From a virus, in IMG/VR virus record IMGVR_UViG_3300028196_000021, positions 1-51,557 of that record: 51,557 bases of DNA; one strand, given 5' to 3'. Positions 15,835 through 23,732 of the stretch are shown here, one piece after another. Position 1 is the first letter of the stretch; every line of letters begins with the position of its first letter. Under the pieces are notes generated by a model that ran no database searches, was not told the origin of the DNA, and was given only the letters and a program-made list of their open reading frames with translations. The translations under genes and the position numbers were made by a program.

Positions 15835-16791
15835 TTAAAACATAGATCCTGAGCTTATTTCTTTAATTAAATATGATATTCGAGAAACATTATTAAAAGG
15901 TTTTGCTGATTTTATCCAATAATCAACTTCTTTTTTGCTCATTTCACCAAAATCTTTGTTGCCGTGATAAGATATTTTTACTGGTACACAAAGTTCATAT
16001 AACGACTTTGCAATTTTTTGTGTTTTATTTAATGCATCATAATCAAAACATAGTGTAACAGGTGTTTTGTGTTTAATTATTTTTTGAAATATTTTATACT
16101 TATGATTAATCCAACTACCTAAAATGCAAGTTGAATTCCATGGGGTATGTAAAAGATCAAAAACACCTTCAACAAGTATCATTTCTTGAGAAAAGTCAAT
16201 ATCAAATTCTCTGAATATCACATCTTTTCTGGACACACTACAATTTTGATATCTTCTTTTATTGTTTTTATCGTAAGTTCTTGCAGTGTAATAATTTAAC
16301 TTTTGATTTTCGTCAAAAGAAGGAAATATTATTCTGTTTTTATATCCATATTTGTTACTAATTCCAACTCTGAATCTGGCGATATCTTCTTCTTTAAAGC
16401 CTCTATTTTCAAGGTAAGCTCTTGCAATCTTTGCTGTATGTCCTCTAGCTGTTGCAATAAGTCTAAAGTCTTCAGGTAAAACAACAGACTTTTCTTTCTC
16501 AATTTGTAACTGTTCATCTTCTTTATCCGTTTTAAAATAACTATAAAGTTCTACAGCTGCTTTCTTTTGAATTGAGTATTTTAAAGCTAACCTACCTATA
16601 TTTTTTCCTTTAGACTCACAAACCCAACAATGATACATACCTTTTTCAATACCTATTGCCATTTTAAATTTATCTTTGCCTTGAGATTTGCAAACAGGAC
16701 AAAAAACAACAATATTTTTATTGTCATTAGATAATTTGGATTTTCCAAAGCAGGATTCAACTAATCTTATTTTTTCTTTAACAGTAATCAT
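15835..16791 (-). CDS. DnaG-type DNA primase
   Basis: 318 residues. It makes RNA primers for lagging-strand synthesis, like T4 gp61 (342 residues). The N-terminal zinc-binding domain has C31-P-V-C34 and H54-C55-W-V-C58. The TOPRIM fold is shown by E208-G (ILVEGVFDLL) and the D250-Y-D252 pair (CFDYDAL), with K279-D280 further on. No helicase domain is fused; a separate helicase would lie outside the window. The only plausible start, ATG 16791, has no Shine-Dalgarno sequence, an upstream in-frame stop nearby, and lies within a perfect inverted repeat (16780-16797); it starts 12 nt after the RuvC-like gene stop, so translation probably depends on coupling. Confidence 0.9.
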   Translation of the reverse strand: MITVKEKIRLVESCFGKSKLSNDNKNIVVFCPVCKSQGKDKFKMAIGIEKGMYHCWVCESKGKNIGRLALKYSIQKKAAVELYSYFKTDKEDEQLQIEKEKSVVLPEDFRLIATARGHTAKIARAYLENRGFKEEDIARFRVGISNKYGYKNRIIFPSFDENQKLNYYTARTYDKNNKRRYQNCSVSRKDVIFREFDIDFSQEMILVEGVFDLLHTPWNSTCILGSWINHKYKIFQKIIKHKTPVTLCFDYDALNKTQKIAKSLYELCVPVKISYHGNKDFGEMSKKEVDYWIKSAKPFNNVSRISYLIKEISSGSMF

Positions 16792-16797
16792 ACTGTT
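16780..16797 (-). promoter_or_regulatory. Hairpin over the primase start codon (possible translational operator)
   Basis: Perfect 7-bp inverted repeat AACAGTA-N4-TACTGTT. In the mRNA the A of the AUG closes the stem and UG falls in the loop. No ribosome site precedes this start. The hairpin could hold down translation or bind a repressor; its small AU-rich stem makes this tentative. Confidence 0.45.
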
Positions 16798-16803
16798 ATT
16801 TTA

Positions 16804-17352
16804 CTACGTTTTATTTTTATTTTCAAGTAAATGTGCTTTACCAATTACCCATGCATCAGCTCTATCATAGCAGCAATCGTCGTAAATTTCCAAACCTTTT
16901 CTTGGGCCACTCTTAAGAATTCTTTTTGGCCACAGTAAAGTTGAATTAAACTTCTGTACCTGTTCTAAAACTTGTTCTTTTGTATTTTTTGTTTTATCTT
17001 TTTTGTTTATTTTAATACCAACAAGTTTTCTTGCGTTATTCACGTTAATCACTGTGGCATCTACGTTTAAAGAGAATACAATATATTGGATGATTCCGTT
17101 AAACTTCGCCAAGGTAAACAGAGTCTTAGCAGAGGATAAACCTCGTCCGAATGATTGAAATGCTTCTTCTATGGCCACAGCTTTAAAATCATACTGCTTG
17201 TGTAGTTCTTCTATTTTTGCTTTTACTAAATCAATTTTTTTAAAAAAGTCTTTTTCTTTTCTTAAATCGACATGTCCGGATTGAACACAATTCCATTCAT
17301 TGAATACACAAAAACCAGTTATTGAAGTAGATATATCAAGTGATAATAACAA
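16804..17352 (-). CDS. RuvC-like Holliday junction resolvase
   Basis: 182 residues with the RNase H/RuvC fold pattern. Catalytic acids are D6 (LSLDISTSITGF), E62 and/or E63 (VAIEEAFQSFGRG) and D163/D166 near the C-terminus (YDRADAWVIGKAH), the usual D-E-D-D arrangement. It would cut branched recombination or packaging intermediates before terminase action, a role played by the unrelated endonuclease VII (gp49) in T4. It is followed 12 nt later by the primase gene and preceded by a tail gene with only a 1-bp gap. The family also includes RuvC-like proteins of poxviruses and many large phages. Confidence 0.88.
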   Translation of the reverse strand: MLLSLDISTSITGFCVFNEWNCVQSGHVDLRKEKDFFKKIDLVKAKIEELHKQYDFKAVAIEEAFQSFGRGLSSAKTLFTLAKFNGIIQYIVFSLNVDATVINVNNARKLVGIKINKKDKTKNTKEQVLEQVQKFNSTLLWPKRILKSGPRKGLEIYDDCCYDRADAWVIGKAHLLENKNKT

Positions 17353-17353
17353 A

Positions 17354-19693
17354 TTAAAAATCCTGTTTAAGTCTTATTACAAATTCATCTTCCTCAGTTT
17401 TTAAAATAGGCTGAGCAAAATGTGCTTTCATTATAATATTAAAATTATCATCATGAATGTTAATAGCAGTTATGTAAAAAGATTCAACATTGTTGTCATT
17501 TACGTTATTTGAAGGCTGTATTGTTTTAAAAGTTGCGTTAGAGGAGGAATTAAATAAGTTTTTAAATATTGGAACGTTCATAATCATTGTATGAATATTC
17601 TGTTCGCCTTTAAAAGACATGTCGATTGAATCTTTACAAAAATAAAAAAGATGAGGTGATTTAATTATAACCATCCCCTCTTCATAAAGAATATCTCCTA
17701 CATTATTCCACGTAGCTTGTTGTGTTAGACAATCAGACCGATATATGCTTCCTTTTTTATTATCTGACAAACTAATCGATACTTTTCCGGCTGATCCTGT
17801 TAAATTGCTATCTGTTATTGAAAAGCTACCAGGGTGAATTTTGTTTCCGTAGTAAAGATTCGATATATCAAAAAGAGTTATTTCGTTACTTGAAACATCT
17901 CTTGTTCTTTGAGCAATGGTTAATACAGACCCAGGTGCTACGCCTGGATTTTCAGGAGTAGATCCAACAATTGTTTCAAATATAGATCCAGTTTGAAATA
18001 TCAATCCAGGAAATAAAGAGCTGGTTGGGATTAAGTTTTCTAAACTAATTTTTGAGTAATCTACAAAGTTGTTAGTCTTTTTATAAGAGTTGCTACTAGA
18101 AGCTAAAGATATAGATAACGGGTAATAGTCAGGTTTGAATAAACCGTTATCATTAGGTAAAATAAAATTATTTCGTCTAATCAGCGAACCCGTATTATAA
18201 ATATATTGATCTGCCGTTATGTTTTCGATTGTCCCTGTGAGTAATGAACCGGTTAATGATTGAAGCCGCGGAAATTCTTCTTGTATAAATTCTTTTGTAA
18301 AATTTTCTAAGTTAAGATGTTTCCCGCCCACACCAAAAGAAAATTGAACGTTAAATGGGTCATTGGTAGTTGACCCTGTTATTGACTGGAAAGGTGTTAC
18401 TAATACTTCTCTTTCTCTAGTTAACGGATAAAAGAAAATAGGAACATAAAAAAGAAGATTATTATAAATGTCAGCAGAATCGCTATTGTTGAGTCTTTGC
18501 TTTCTTATACCTTTAGACTTAACTGCGTTAACTTCTGTGTCATTTAAATACTTGTTAAATAGTTTTATATCATGCAATTCTGCATTTAATCCACATTCAT
18601 ATATGTCACTTTGATTGGTAGGTTCATTAGGTGTTCCGGCATTAAGTATTGTAAGACCTTGTGTTCCGACTGTGTTATTGAAAAATTTGGCTGCATTTGT
18701 TGAACTAGTATTTAAATAATTTCCTAATGTTATTATTTCATTTGATTGACATAAAGAGCTGGACGGAATATTAAACTCTGTTTCATTATCATCAATAAAT
18801 ATTGCGCCATCATAATTGTTATATTCACTACTGCCCCATCGGATTGTCACATTATGCCAATGATTCTTTTTTAATGTATGTGATGATGTAAATATTAAAT
18901 CATTTGGGTGTGTAAGATTACTATAATCAATGGTTTTAGGTAAAGTGTCAGCACTGTGACTTAGCTGAAGGAGAATTTTAAAATCTGACGCTAAATTATT
19001 TTTGTCAGTTGATGAGCCGCTAATTAAAGATACACATATCGATGAAGACATGTGAAAGATTGTTCCAGCATCATAATCTATATTTTTGTTATCTTGACTA
19101 TATCTCGGGTTAACCCAAAAATTTAAACAAAAAGATTTTGAAGGCGTGTATACACTATTTTTATTAGGATATATTAAACATGCGTCATGCGGAGAATTAG
19201 ATCCAGTGTAAAAATTTAAAGTATTATAATTGGTATAGTGAAACCCGGCATCAGGATATCGATGTTGGTGGAAAGGAATTAAATTTTTTCTTAAATTATT
19301 TTTAATATTAAAGTTTTGATTATAAGCAACTGGTACATCAAATCTAAAGACATTTATTAATTTTGAAAATCGATTATCATTAGGCGCATCGCCAACAGAT
19401 TGCATATACTTGTTTAAGTAATCGTTTATGTTTGTATTTCCCTGTCGCGTATAACGACTGGCATCTTCAATTATAGACAATATTTTAAAATCATCTTCGT
19501 CATAACTTCTGTCTGTGACTTGATTCAAACTTTGTTTTTCTGGAGCAATAATTTCTTTTATGCATTTTGAAAAATTAGCAGCAACTTTTTCAGAACCGGT
19601 AATACCTGCTGACGAAGACACAAAATTAACTTGTGGACGCAACAACAGTGTAGACTGTTCAAAAAAGTTATTACCAATTTTAATAAAAGACAT
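17354..19693 (-). CDS. Virion structural protein with LamG-like domain (tail or fibre)
   Basis: 779 residues. The N-terminus (NNFFEQSTLLLRPQVNFVSSSAGITGS) resembles the 'F-E-x-F-S-L...SSS-G-I-T-G' opening common in structural proteins of T4-like aquatic phages. Residues about 160-385 form a LamG/concanavalin-A-like sandwich (SFCLNFWVNP, GTIFHMSS, HWHNVTIRWGSS, GAIFIDD, ECGLNAELHDIKLF). The C-terminus (YITAINIHDD...MKAHFAQPILK...RLKQDF) parallels that of the neighbouring 409-residue protein, suggesting a shared attachment element. LamG domains suggest glycan binding. The start overlaps the upstream stop as TAATG. Tail fibre or peripheral baseplate location is inferred. Confidence 0.78.
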   Translation of the reverse strand: MSFIKIGNNFFEQSTLLLRPQVNFVSSSAGITGSEKVAANFSKCIKEIIAPEKQSLNQVTDRSYDEDDFKILSIIEDASRYTRQGNTNINDYLNKYMQSVGDAPNDNRFSKLINVFRFDVPVAYNQNFNIKNNLRKNLIPFHQHRYPDAGFHYTNYNTLNFYTGSNSPHDACLIYPNKNSVYTPSKSFCLNFWVNPRYSQDNKNIDYDAGTIFHMSSSICVSLISGSSTDKNNLASDFKILLQLSHSADTLPKTIDYSNLTHPNDLIFTSSHTLKKNHWHNVTIRWGSSEYNNYDGAIFIDDNETEFNIPSSSLCQSNEIITLGNYLNTSSTNAAKFFNNTVGTQGLTILNAGTPNEPTNQSDIYECGLNAELHDIKLFNKYLNDTEVNAVKSKGIRKQRLNNSDSADIYNNLLFYVPIFFYPLTREREVLVTPFQSITGSTTNDPFNVQFSFGVGGKHLNLENFTKEFIQEEFPRLQSLTGSLLTGTIENITADQYIYNTGSLIRRNNFILPNDNGLFKPDYYPLSISLASSSNSYKKTNNFVDYSKISLENLIPTSSLFPGLIFQTGSIFETIVGSTPENPGVAPGSVLTIAQRTRDVSSNEITLFDISNLYYGNKIHPGSFSITDSNLTGSAGKVSISLSDNKKGSIYRSDCLTQQATWNNVGDILYEEGMVIIKSPHLFYFCKDSIDMSFKGEQNIHTMIMNVPIFKNLFNSSSNATFKTIQPSNNVNDNNVESFYITAINIHDDNFNIIMKAHFAQPILKTEEDEFVIRLKQDF

Positions 19694-20922
19694 TAGAAAT
19701 CTAAACGTACTCTGAAGGTTAAATCCTTTTCATCATTTTTTTCAACAGGTCGACTTAATTTCGAAACGGCCAATAATTGTTCGTTTGCATCATATAGACC
19801 AACTGTTGTTACAAAAGAAAATGATTTTTGTATTCCTTGTTGTGATTCATCAATAACTTTAATTCTTCCGTCAGAATCTGTGTATGTAGGATTTGAAGAA
19901 TAATTAAATTCGTCTGCTGTAGCTCTACAAAATATTAAAGTTGAATTAATTTGTGTATTATTTTGGAATGTTAAAAATGTTTGAGATCCGCTACCGAATC
20001 TAACTGATGCAACGTGTTTAACGATATCGTCAATAGAACCAGAAACTAGAAAGTCAGGTATAAACGTTGCATCAACATTACCTTGAGTCGTTCTTCCCAT
20101 TACAATGTTATTACCTGTATTGCCGACTGCCGCAATAGAACCGGACATTTTTTGAGTCCCAGAAAGAATTTTTGCCATGTCTAAAACTGCAATACCTTGC
20201 TGATAAAATAAAAGACCCATCTTTTCTGATGTATTAGCAGAATTTACAATGTTGCCTACATCTCCACCTGTATTTGATCTTTCTATATTTGCAGCTGCGC
20301 CTACGTCAGTTAAGATTATTGATCCTGATGTGGTACCTCTAAATATATTAGTTTGACCAACTGCTGAAATTGCTGCGTCTTCAGCTTGATCAGCAGCAGA
20401 TGCTGATTGGAAAAACCTCATTGCAAATGTTTCTTTTTTAATACCATCCCTTACAAACAATCTTTTAAAATTAATAAAGAGCGCTTCATCTATGTTATTA
20501 ACTGAATCTGAACTGCCAAAAGGTGCTACAAAGCGTGACTGTGCATCCCCTAATAACAACTGTGCATGTTGCCTATAAATATTTACTTTTTCTCTCATCA
20601 TTAAAGATTCTGACGGAAAAAGAAGCTTACCATTTGCATCTGTACCTGTAGATGAACCGGTCACAGTTCCACCGTTATAAAATAAGCCCATTGTCATATC
20701 AAACAATTCATTAGCAGTCTGTAGCTGATGGTTTTGATCAAAAACCGTTTGATATAATGAAGAAGTTACACCAGTATCAGCTGTTGTGCCTGTTACAAAA
20801 ACTTGGTATGTTTTCCTTGTATTTGAACCAGATATGTCTTCTTCAACAAAATCGATTAATTGATTAAGGTTAGATCGTGTTGTTTTAATATCAGCACTAG
20901 ATATTGTTTTAAAAGTTGCCAT
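19693..20922 (-). CDS. Virion structural protein (tail/baseplate associated)
   Basis: 409 residues, Ser/Thr/Gly-rich and beta-strand-rich. N-terminal helices (SSADIKTTRSNLNQLIDFVEED) are followed by residues typical of phage adhesion or baseplate proteins. The C-terminal 45 residues (SFVTTVGLYDANEQLL...LSRPVEK...LTFRVRLDF) share a pattern with the end of the 779-residue protein: Thr, Asp-x-Asn, Pro-x-x-K and a terminal R-L-x(1-2)-D-F. I recognise the type as recurrent in large T4-like aquatic phages but know no defined function. It is translationally coupled to the 779-residue gene. Confidence 0.75.
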   Translation of the reverse strand: MATFKTISSADIKTTRSNLNQLIDFVEEDISGSNTRKTYQVFVTGTTADTGVTSSLYQTVFDQNHQLQTANELFDMTMGLFYNGGTVTGSSTGTDANGKLLFPSESLMMREKVNIYRQHAQLLLGDAQSRFVAPFGSSDSVNNIDEALFINFKRLFVRDGIKKETFAMRFFQSASAADQAEDAAISAVGQTNIFRGTTSGSIILTDVGAAANIERSNTGGDVGNIVNSANTSEKMGLLFYQQGIAVLDMAKILSGTQKMSGSIAAVGNTGNNIVMGRTTQGNVDATFIPDFLVSGSIDDIVKHVASVRFGSGSQTFLTFQNNTQINSTLIFCRATADEFNYSSNPTYTDSDGRIKVIDESQQGIQKSFSFVTTVGLYDANEQLLAVSKLSRPVEKNDEKDLTFRVRLDF

Positions 20923-20931
20923 TTTTCACCT

Positions 20932-21618
20932 TTATGAGATTTGAACTTCAAAAGTTTTGCTCAAGCCCGAGTTTAAACCTGTCACTTTGACGTAAGTACG
21001 TATATAACTAGTACCAGCAACTGAGTAAGTATTAAATGTAGTTTGAGAAAAGCTTTTAAGGGTAAGTGGTATTTGAGTTGTAATTGTATCACCAGACGTT
21101 TCTTGCGCAGTCGGATATCGATAAACTGCGATATTGTCTGTATAAATGATGTCAGGTGCTTCTCCTGACACTGTTAGGAATATATTGTTCATTTCGATCA
21201 TCAACTCGCCGTCTAATAAGTCAAATTCAATATCTACCCCGGTTGTCGTAGCGATATCAATCGTTACGTTTTTAAGAGAAATATTACTGTTTCTACTAAA
21301 TGTAACAGGAGTTTCTGAAGTTGTAATTGTCATACTAGGTAAATGCGTCATAAATTCATTTGACACACTAATTAGCGGGTATTTTAAAGCCAAACTACCT
21401 TGTGTTAATGCCTCTAATACAGGTGTATTTTTCTCTATTTTCTCTTTTCCGACTGTTCTTCCGTATTGCTTAATAATATCATAATCAACTTCATCATCTG
21501 ACAGAGCAAATTGATATATACTAAAAGACCCATCGTTTCTTGCTAAAGATTGACGGCCTATATCTGTTAAAACAGCGTCAACAATAATGTTGTTTGTACT
21601 GTGGTCTAAAAATCCCAT
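20932..21618 (-). CDS. Virion structural protein, 'LD-x-T-x(2)-I-I-D-x-V-L-T' family
   Basis: 228 residues. The N-terminus (GFLDHSTNNIIVDAVLTDIG followed by RQSLARNDGSFSIYQFAL and DDEVDY) is a signature seen repeatedly in structural proteins of large aquatic T4-like phages; the N-terminus of the 347-residue protein at 30761-31804 (GILDKKTRFIDLIVTQEGKR) looks paralogous. The remainder is beta-rich (PSMTITTSETPVTFS, SYIRTYVKVTG). It is probably a small baseplate or fibre-attachment component; exact role unknown. ATG at 21618 has GGAG upstream, and a candidate promoter sits in the 61-bp gap before it. Confidence 0.78.
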   Translation of the reverse strand: MGFLDHSTNNIIVDAVLTDIGRQSLARNDGSFSIYQFALSDDEVDYDIIKQYGRTVGKEKIEKNTPVLEALTQGSLALKYPLISVSNEFMTHLPSMTITTSETPVTFSRNSNISLKNVTIDIATTTGVDIEFDLLDGELMIEMNNIFLTVSGEAPDIIYTDNIAVYRYPTAQETSGDTITTQIPLTLKSFSQTTFNTYSVAGTSYIRTYVKVTGLNSGLSKTFEVQIS

Positions 21619-21642
21619 GTTTATTTCTCCTAACTAATACTA

Positions 21643-21670
21643 AATATAAAATATATATTTTTTATGTAAA
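21643..21670 (-). promoter_or_regulatory. Weak candidate sigma70-type promoter
   Basis: The minus strand shows TTTACA (21670-21665), a 16-bp spacer and TATATT (21648-21643) in the gap before the 228-residue structural gene. The gap is almost pure A/T, so a chance match is likely. Confidence 0.25.
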
Positions 21671-21679
21671 AATTTTTAA

Positions 21680-23725
21680 TTATAATCCTGTTATAGTTTT
21701 TGATGAAACGCGTTGAGGCGTTCCTGATTTGTCTTTTATTTTAATATTGATAATTGCATCTTTTTGATTATCAATATTAAGAATTTGAATTGAATACGTT
21801 GAATTGTCTGGATCTGATGCAATTAATTTAAGATCTTTTTCTAACTTTATGTTTTTGCGTGAATTAGAGTTATCATTTTTTAAAACCCTATAATATTCTG
21901 GGTCAAAGAATACGTGCATACGTTGATAATCACTTAACATCATTACATCTTTGAAAGTATCTTGCTCAAGGTAAATATTTGGATACTGTTTTGGAGCTCC
22001 TTCTCTACTTACCAATTTTGAAGTCATTTTATTTTTTGACCTATCAAATCTTATTTGAATTTGTGTGCTTAAATTTGATGTCATTCCGTGAGCATCAACT
22101 GAAGCAATTGCATAAATAGGCGTTGAAGCAATACTGAAGTTTTCATCAATGTACGTTGTTTTTGGAAACTGCATGGTTAATAAGTTTTCATCTGTTGCTA
22201 TTTCATTAACAGATGTCCGACTAATAGAATCATCAAAATCATATTCAGCGACCAATGTAAAAGGAAAATTAACATTTTGCCTTTTAAATATTTGAAATCT
22301 TTTAATGTCACGCTGGGGATTTACGGGAAACTGCCAATTGATAACCGGTTGTTTTTTCCTGTAATTGAACCTTGGTCTAATTGCTGTGGGAGGCGGTGGA
22401 GGAACTTTTTCTTGACACAAAATTGAATTTGTTACACCCTCAGAAGCCATTACAAATTTTGCTAAAACAACTTCATCTAAAATAGGATTATCAGGGTCAA
22501 CCTTCAATACAGGTGTTATAACTTGACAAACTGTTCGAACAGTATATACATAATTTCCGCCATAACGAACTTTATCATCTTTGACAAAAAGCTTTTGCGG
22601 GTCATTAACAATAAAAGGTTCATGTACTATGACACTTTCATCAGGTAACACTTCAGTTTTTTCAATAAGATAACCTAACAATGTTACTTCATAATCCTTT
22701 TCAATGATCGCTTTCTTTACAGCTTTTGATTTTTTTTCTACATTTGATTTAATTATTTCAAATGCTGATACGTGATTAACAAACTCATCTTCGTATAATT
22801 TTGTTGGGTCATTACCAATCTTTGAAAGAGTGTTTGACTGGTATTCTTTTGTTATTTTTGATAGTTCGTATAATTCATCTTGAAAAACACTTGTAGGTAA
22901 CCTATTTCCTTTTTTAACGATATCGTCAATAAATAGATTATTAAACTTAACAGAAAATGTTTGACGCCCAACTGGGTTGTCAGAAAAGTTTGCAACTTCA
23001 GGACTGACGTCACTAGGTGCACATGTTAATTGATCATCTTTCAACTGGTTTAATGATTCTAATATATATTTTTTACCTAATCCTGTTATTCCGGAAGGAT
23101 CACTGTTGATATTCGATATTTTTTTTGCTATAGCTTGCGAAGAATCAAGTGGCGTTGCAATTTGCGTTATAAATCCTGCATTTTTAAGATTTGCGTATAT
23201 TGTTTTTTCTTCACCAGAATCTTTAAGTTCTACGCCAGTAAAGAATTTATCTGATCCTGCGCCTTCTTTTGCAATTTTTTCTAAATTATCAATTAACGTT
23301 TTATCATTTGCAGTTGCTATTTTAGCAAAAGGGTCACGTGGAGGCTTAAAACTAAACTTTACATATCTTGGCAATTGTTCATTTCTAACATTATATAAAA
23401 AGTCTGACGTTGTTTCAACTTGTATATTAATAATTTTTTCTGATTTGCTTGATGACGTTGGACTTCTTTCGTCTTTTGTAAAATAATTGTATACAAAATT
23501 AATTTCTAAATTTTCAATTTCTGGTATATCATAAGTAAATGATGTTTTTGACATAATTGACTTGGCAGATATATCAAATGAATTATTTCCTGAATCTGAA
23601 AACATTGCTTTTTCTAAACTTGACGCTAAATTTTTAAGTAGGCCTGGGCTTAAATTTTTACTTGCTTCAATATTTTTTGAGGCAATATTATTTTTTACTT
23701 CTTTAAGCTTTTTAAAAATATTCAT
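21680..23725 (-). CDS. Virion structural protein with Fn3-like domain
   Basis: 681 residues, no assigned family. N-terminal 80 residues are helical and Ser/Lys/Asn-rich. Residues about 440-545 look like a fibronectin type III-like module (RPRFNYRKKQPVINWQFPVN, DIKRFQIFKRQ, TLVAEYDF, IYAIASVDAHGMTS), preceded by a Pro run (PPPPPTA). The C-terminus (TYSIQILNIDNQKDAIINIK, SSKTITGL) is beta-rich. It follows the 1457-residue protein by only 7 bp. Likely part of the tail or baseplate periphery; Fn3-like domains are common spacers on phage surface proteins. Confidence 0.75.
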   Translation of the reverse strand: MNIFKKLKEVKNNIASKNIEASKNLSPGLLKNLASSLEKAMFSDSGNNSFDISAKSIMSKTSFTYDIPEIENLEINFVYNYFTKDERSPTSSSKSEKIINIQVETTSDFLYNVRNEQLPRYVKFSFKPPRDPFAKIATANDKTLIDNLEKIAKEGAGSDKFFTGVELKDSGEEKTIYANLKNAGFITQIATPLDSSQAIAKKISNINSDPSGITGLGKKYILESLNQLKDDQLTCAPSDVSPEVANFSDNPVGRQTFSVKFNNLFIDDIVKKGNRLPTSVFQDELYELSKITKEYQSNTLSKIGNDPTKLYEDEFVNHVSAFEIIKSNVEKKSKAVKKAIIEKDYEVTLLGYLIEKTEVLPDESVIVHEPFIVNDPQKLFVKDDKVRYGGNYVYTVRTVCQVITPVLKVDPDNPILDEVVLAKFVMASEGVTNSILCQEKVPPPPPTAIRPRFNYRKKQPVINWQFPVNPQRDIKRFQIFKRQNVNFPFTLVAEYDFDDSISRTSVNEIATDENLLTMQFPKTTYIDENFSIASTPIYAIASVDAHGMTSNLSTQIQIRFDRSKNKMTSKLVSREGAPKQYPNIYLEQDTFKDVMMLSDYQRMHVFFDPEYYRVLKNDNSNSRKNIKLEKDLKLIASDPDNSTYSIQILNIDNQKDAIINIKIKDKSGTPQRVSSKTITGL

Positions 23726-23732
23726 AAGTATT

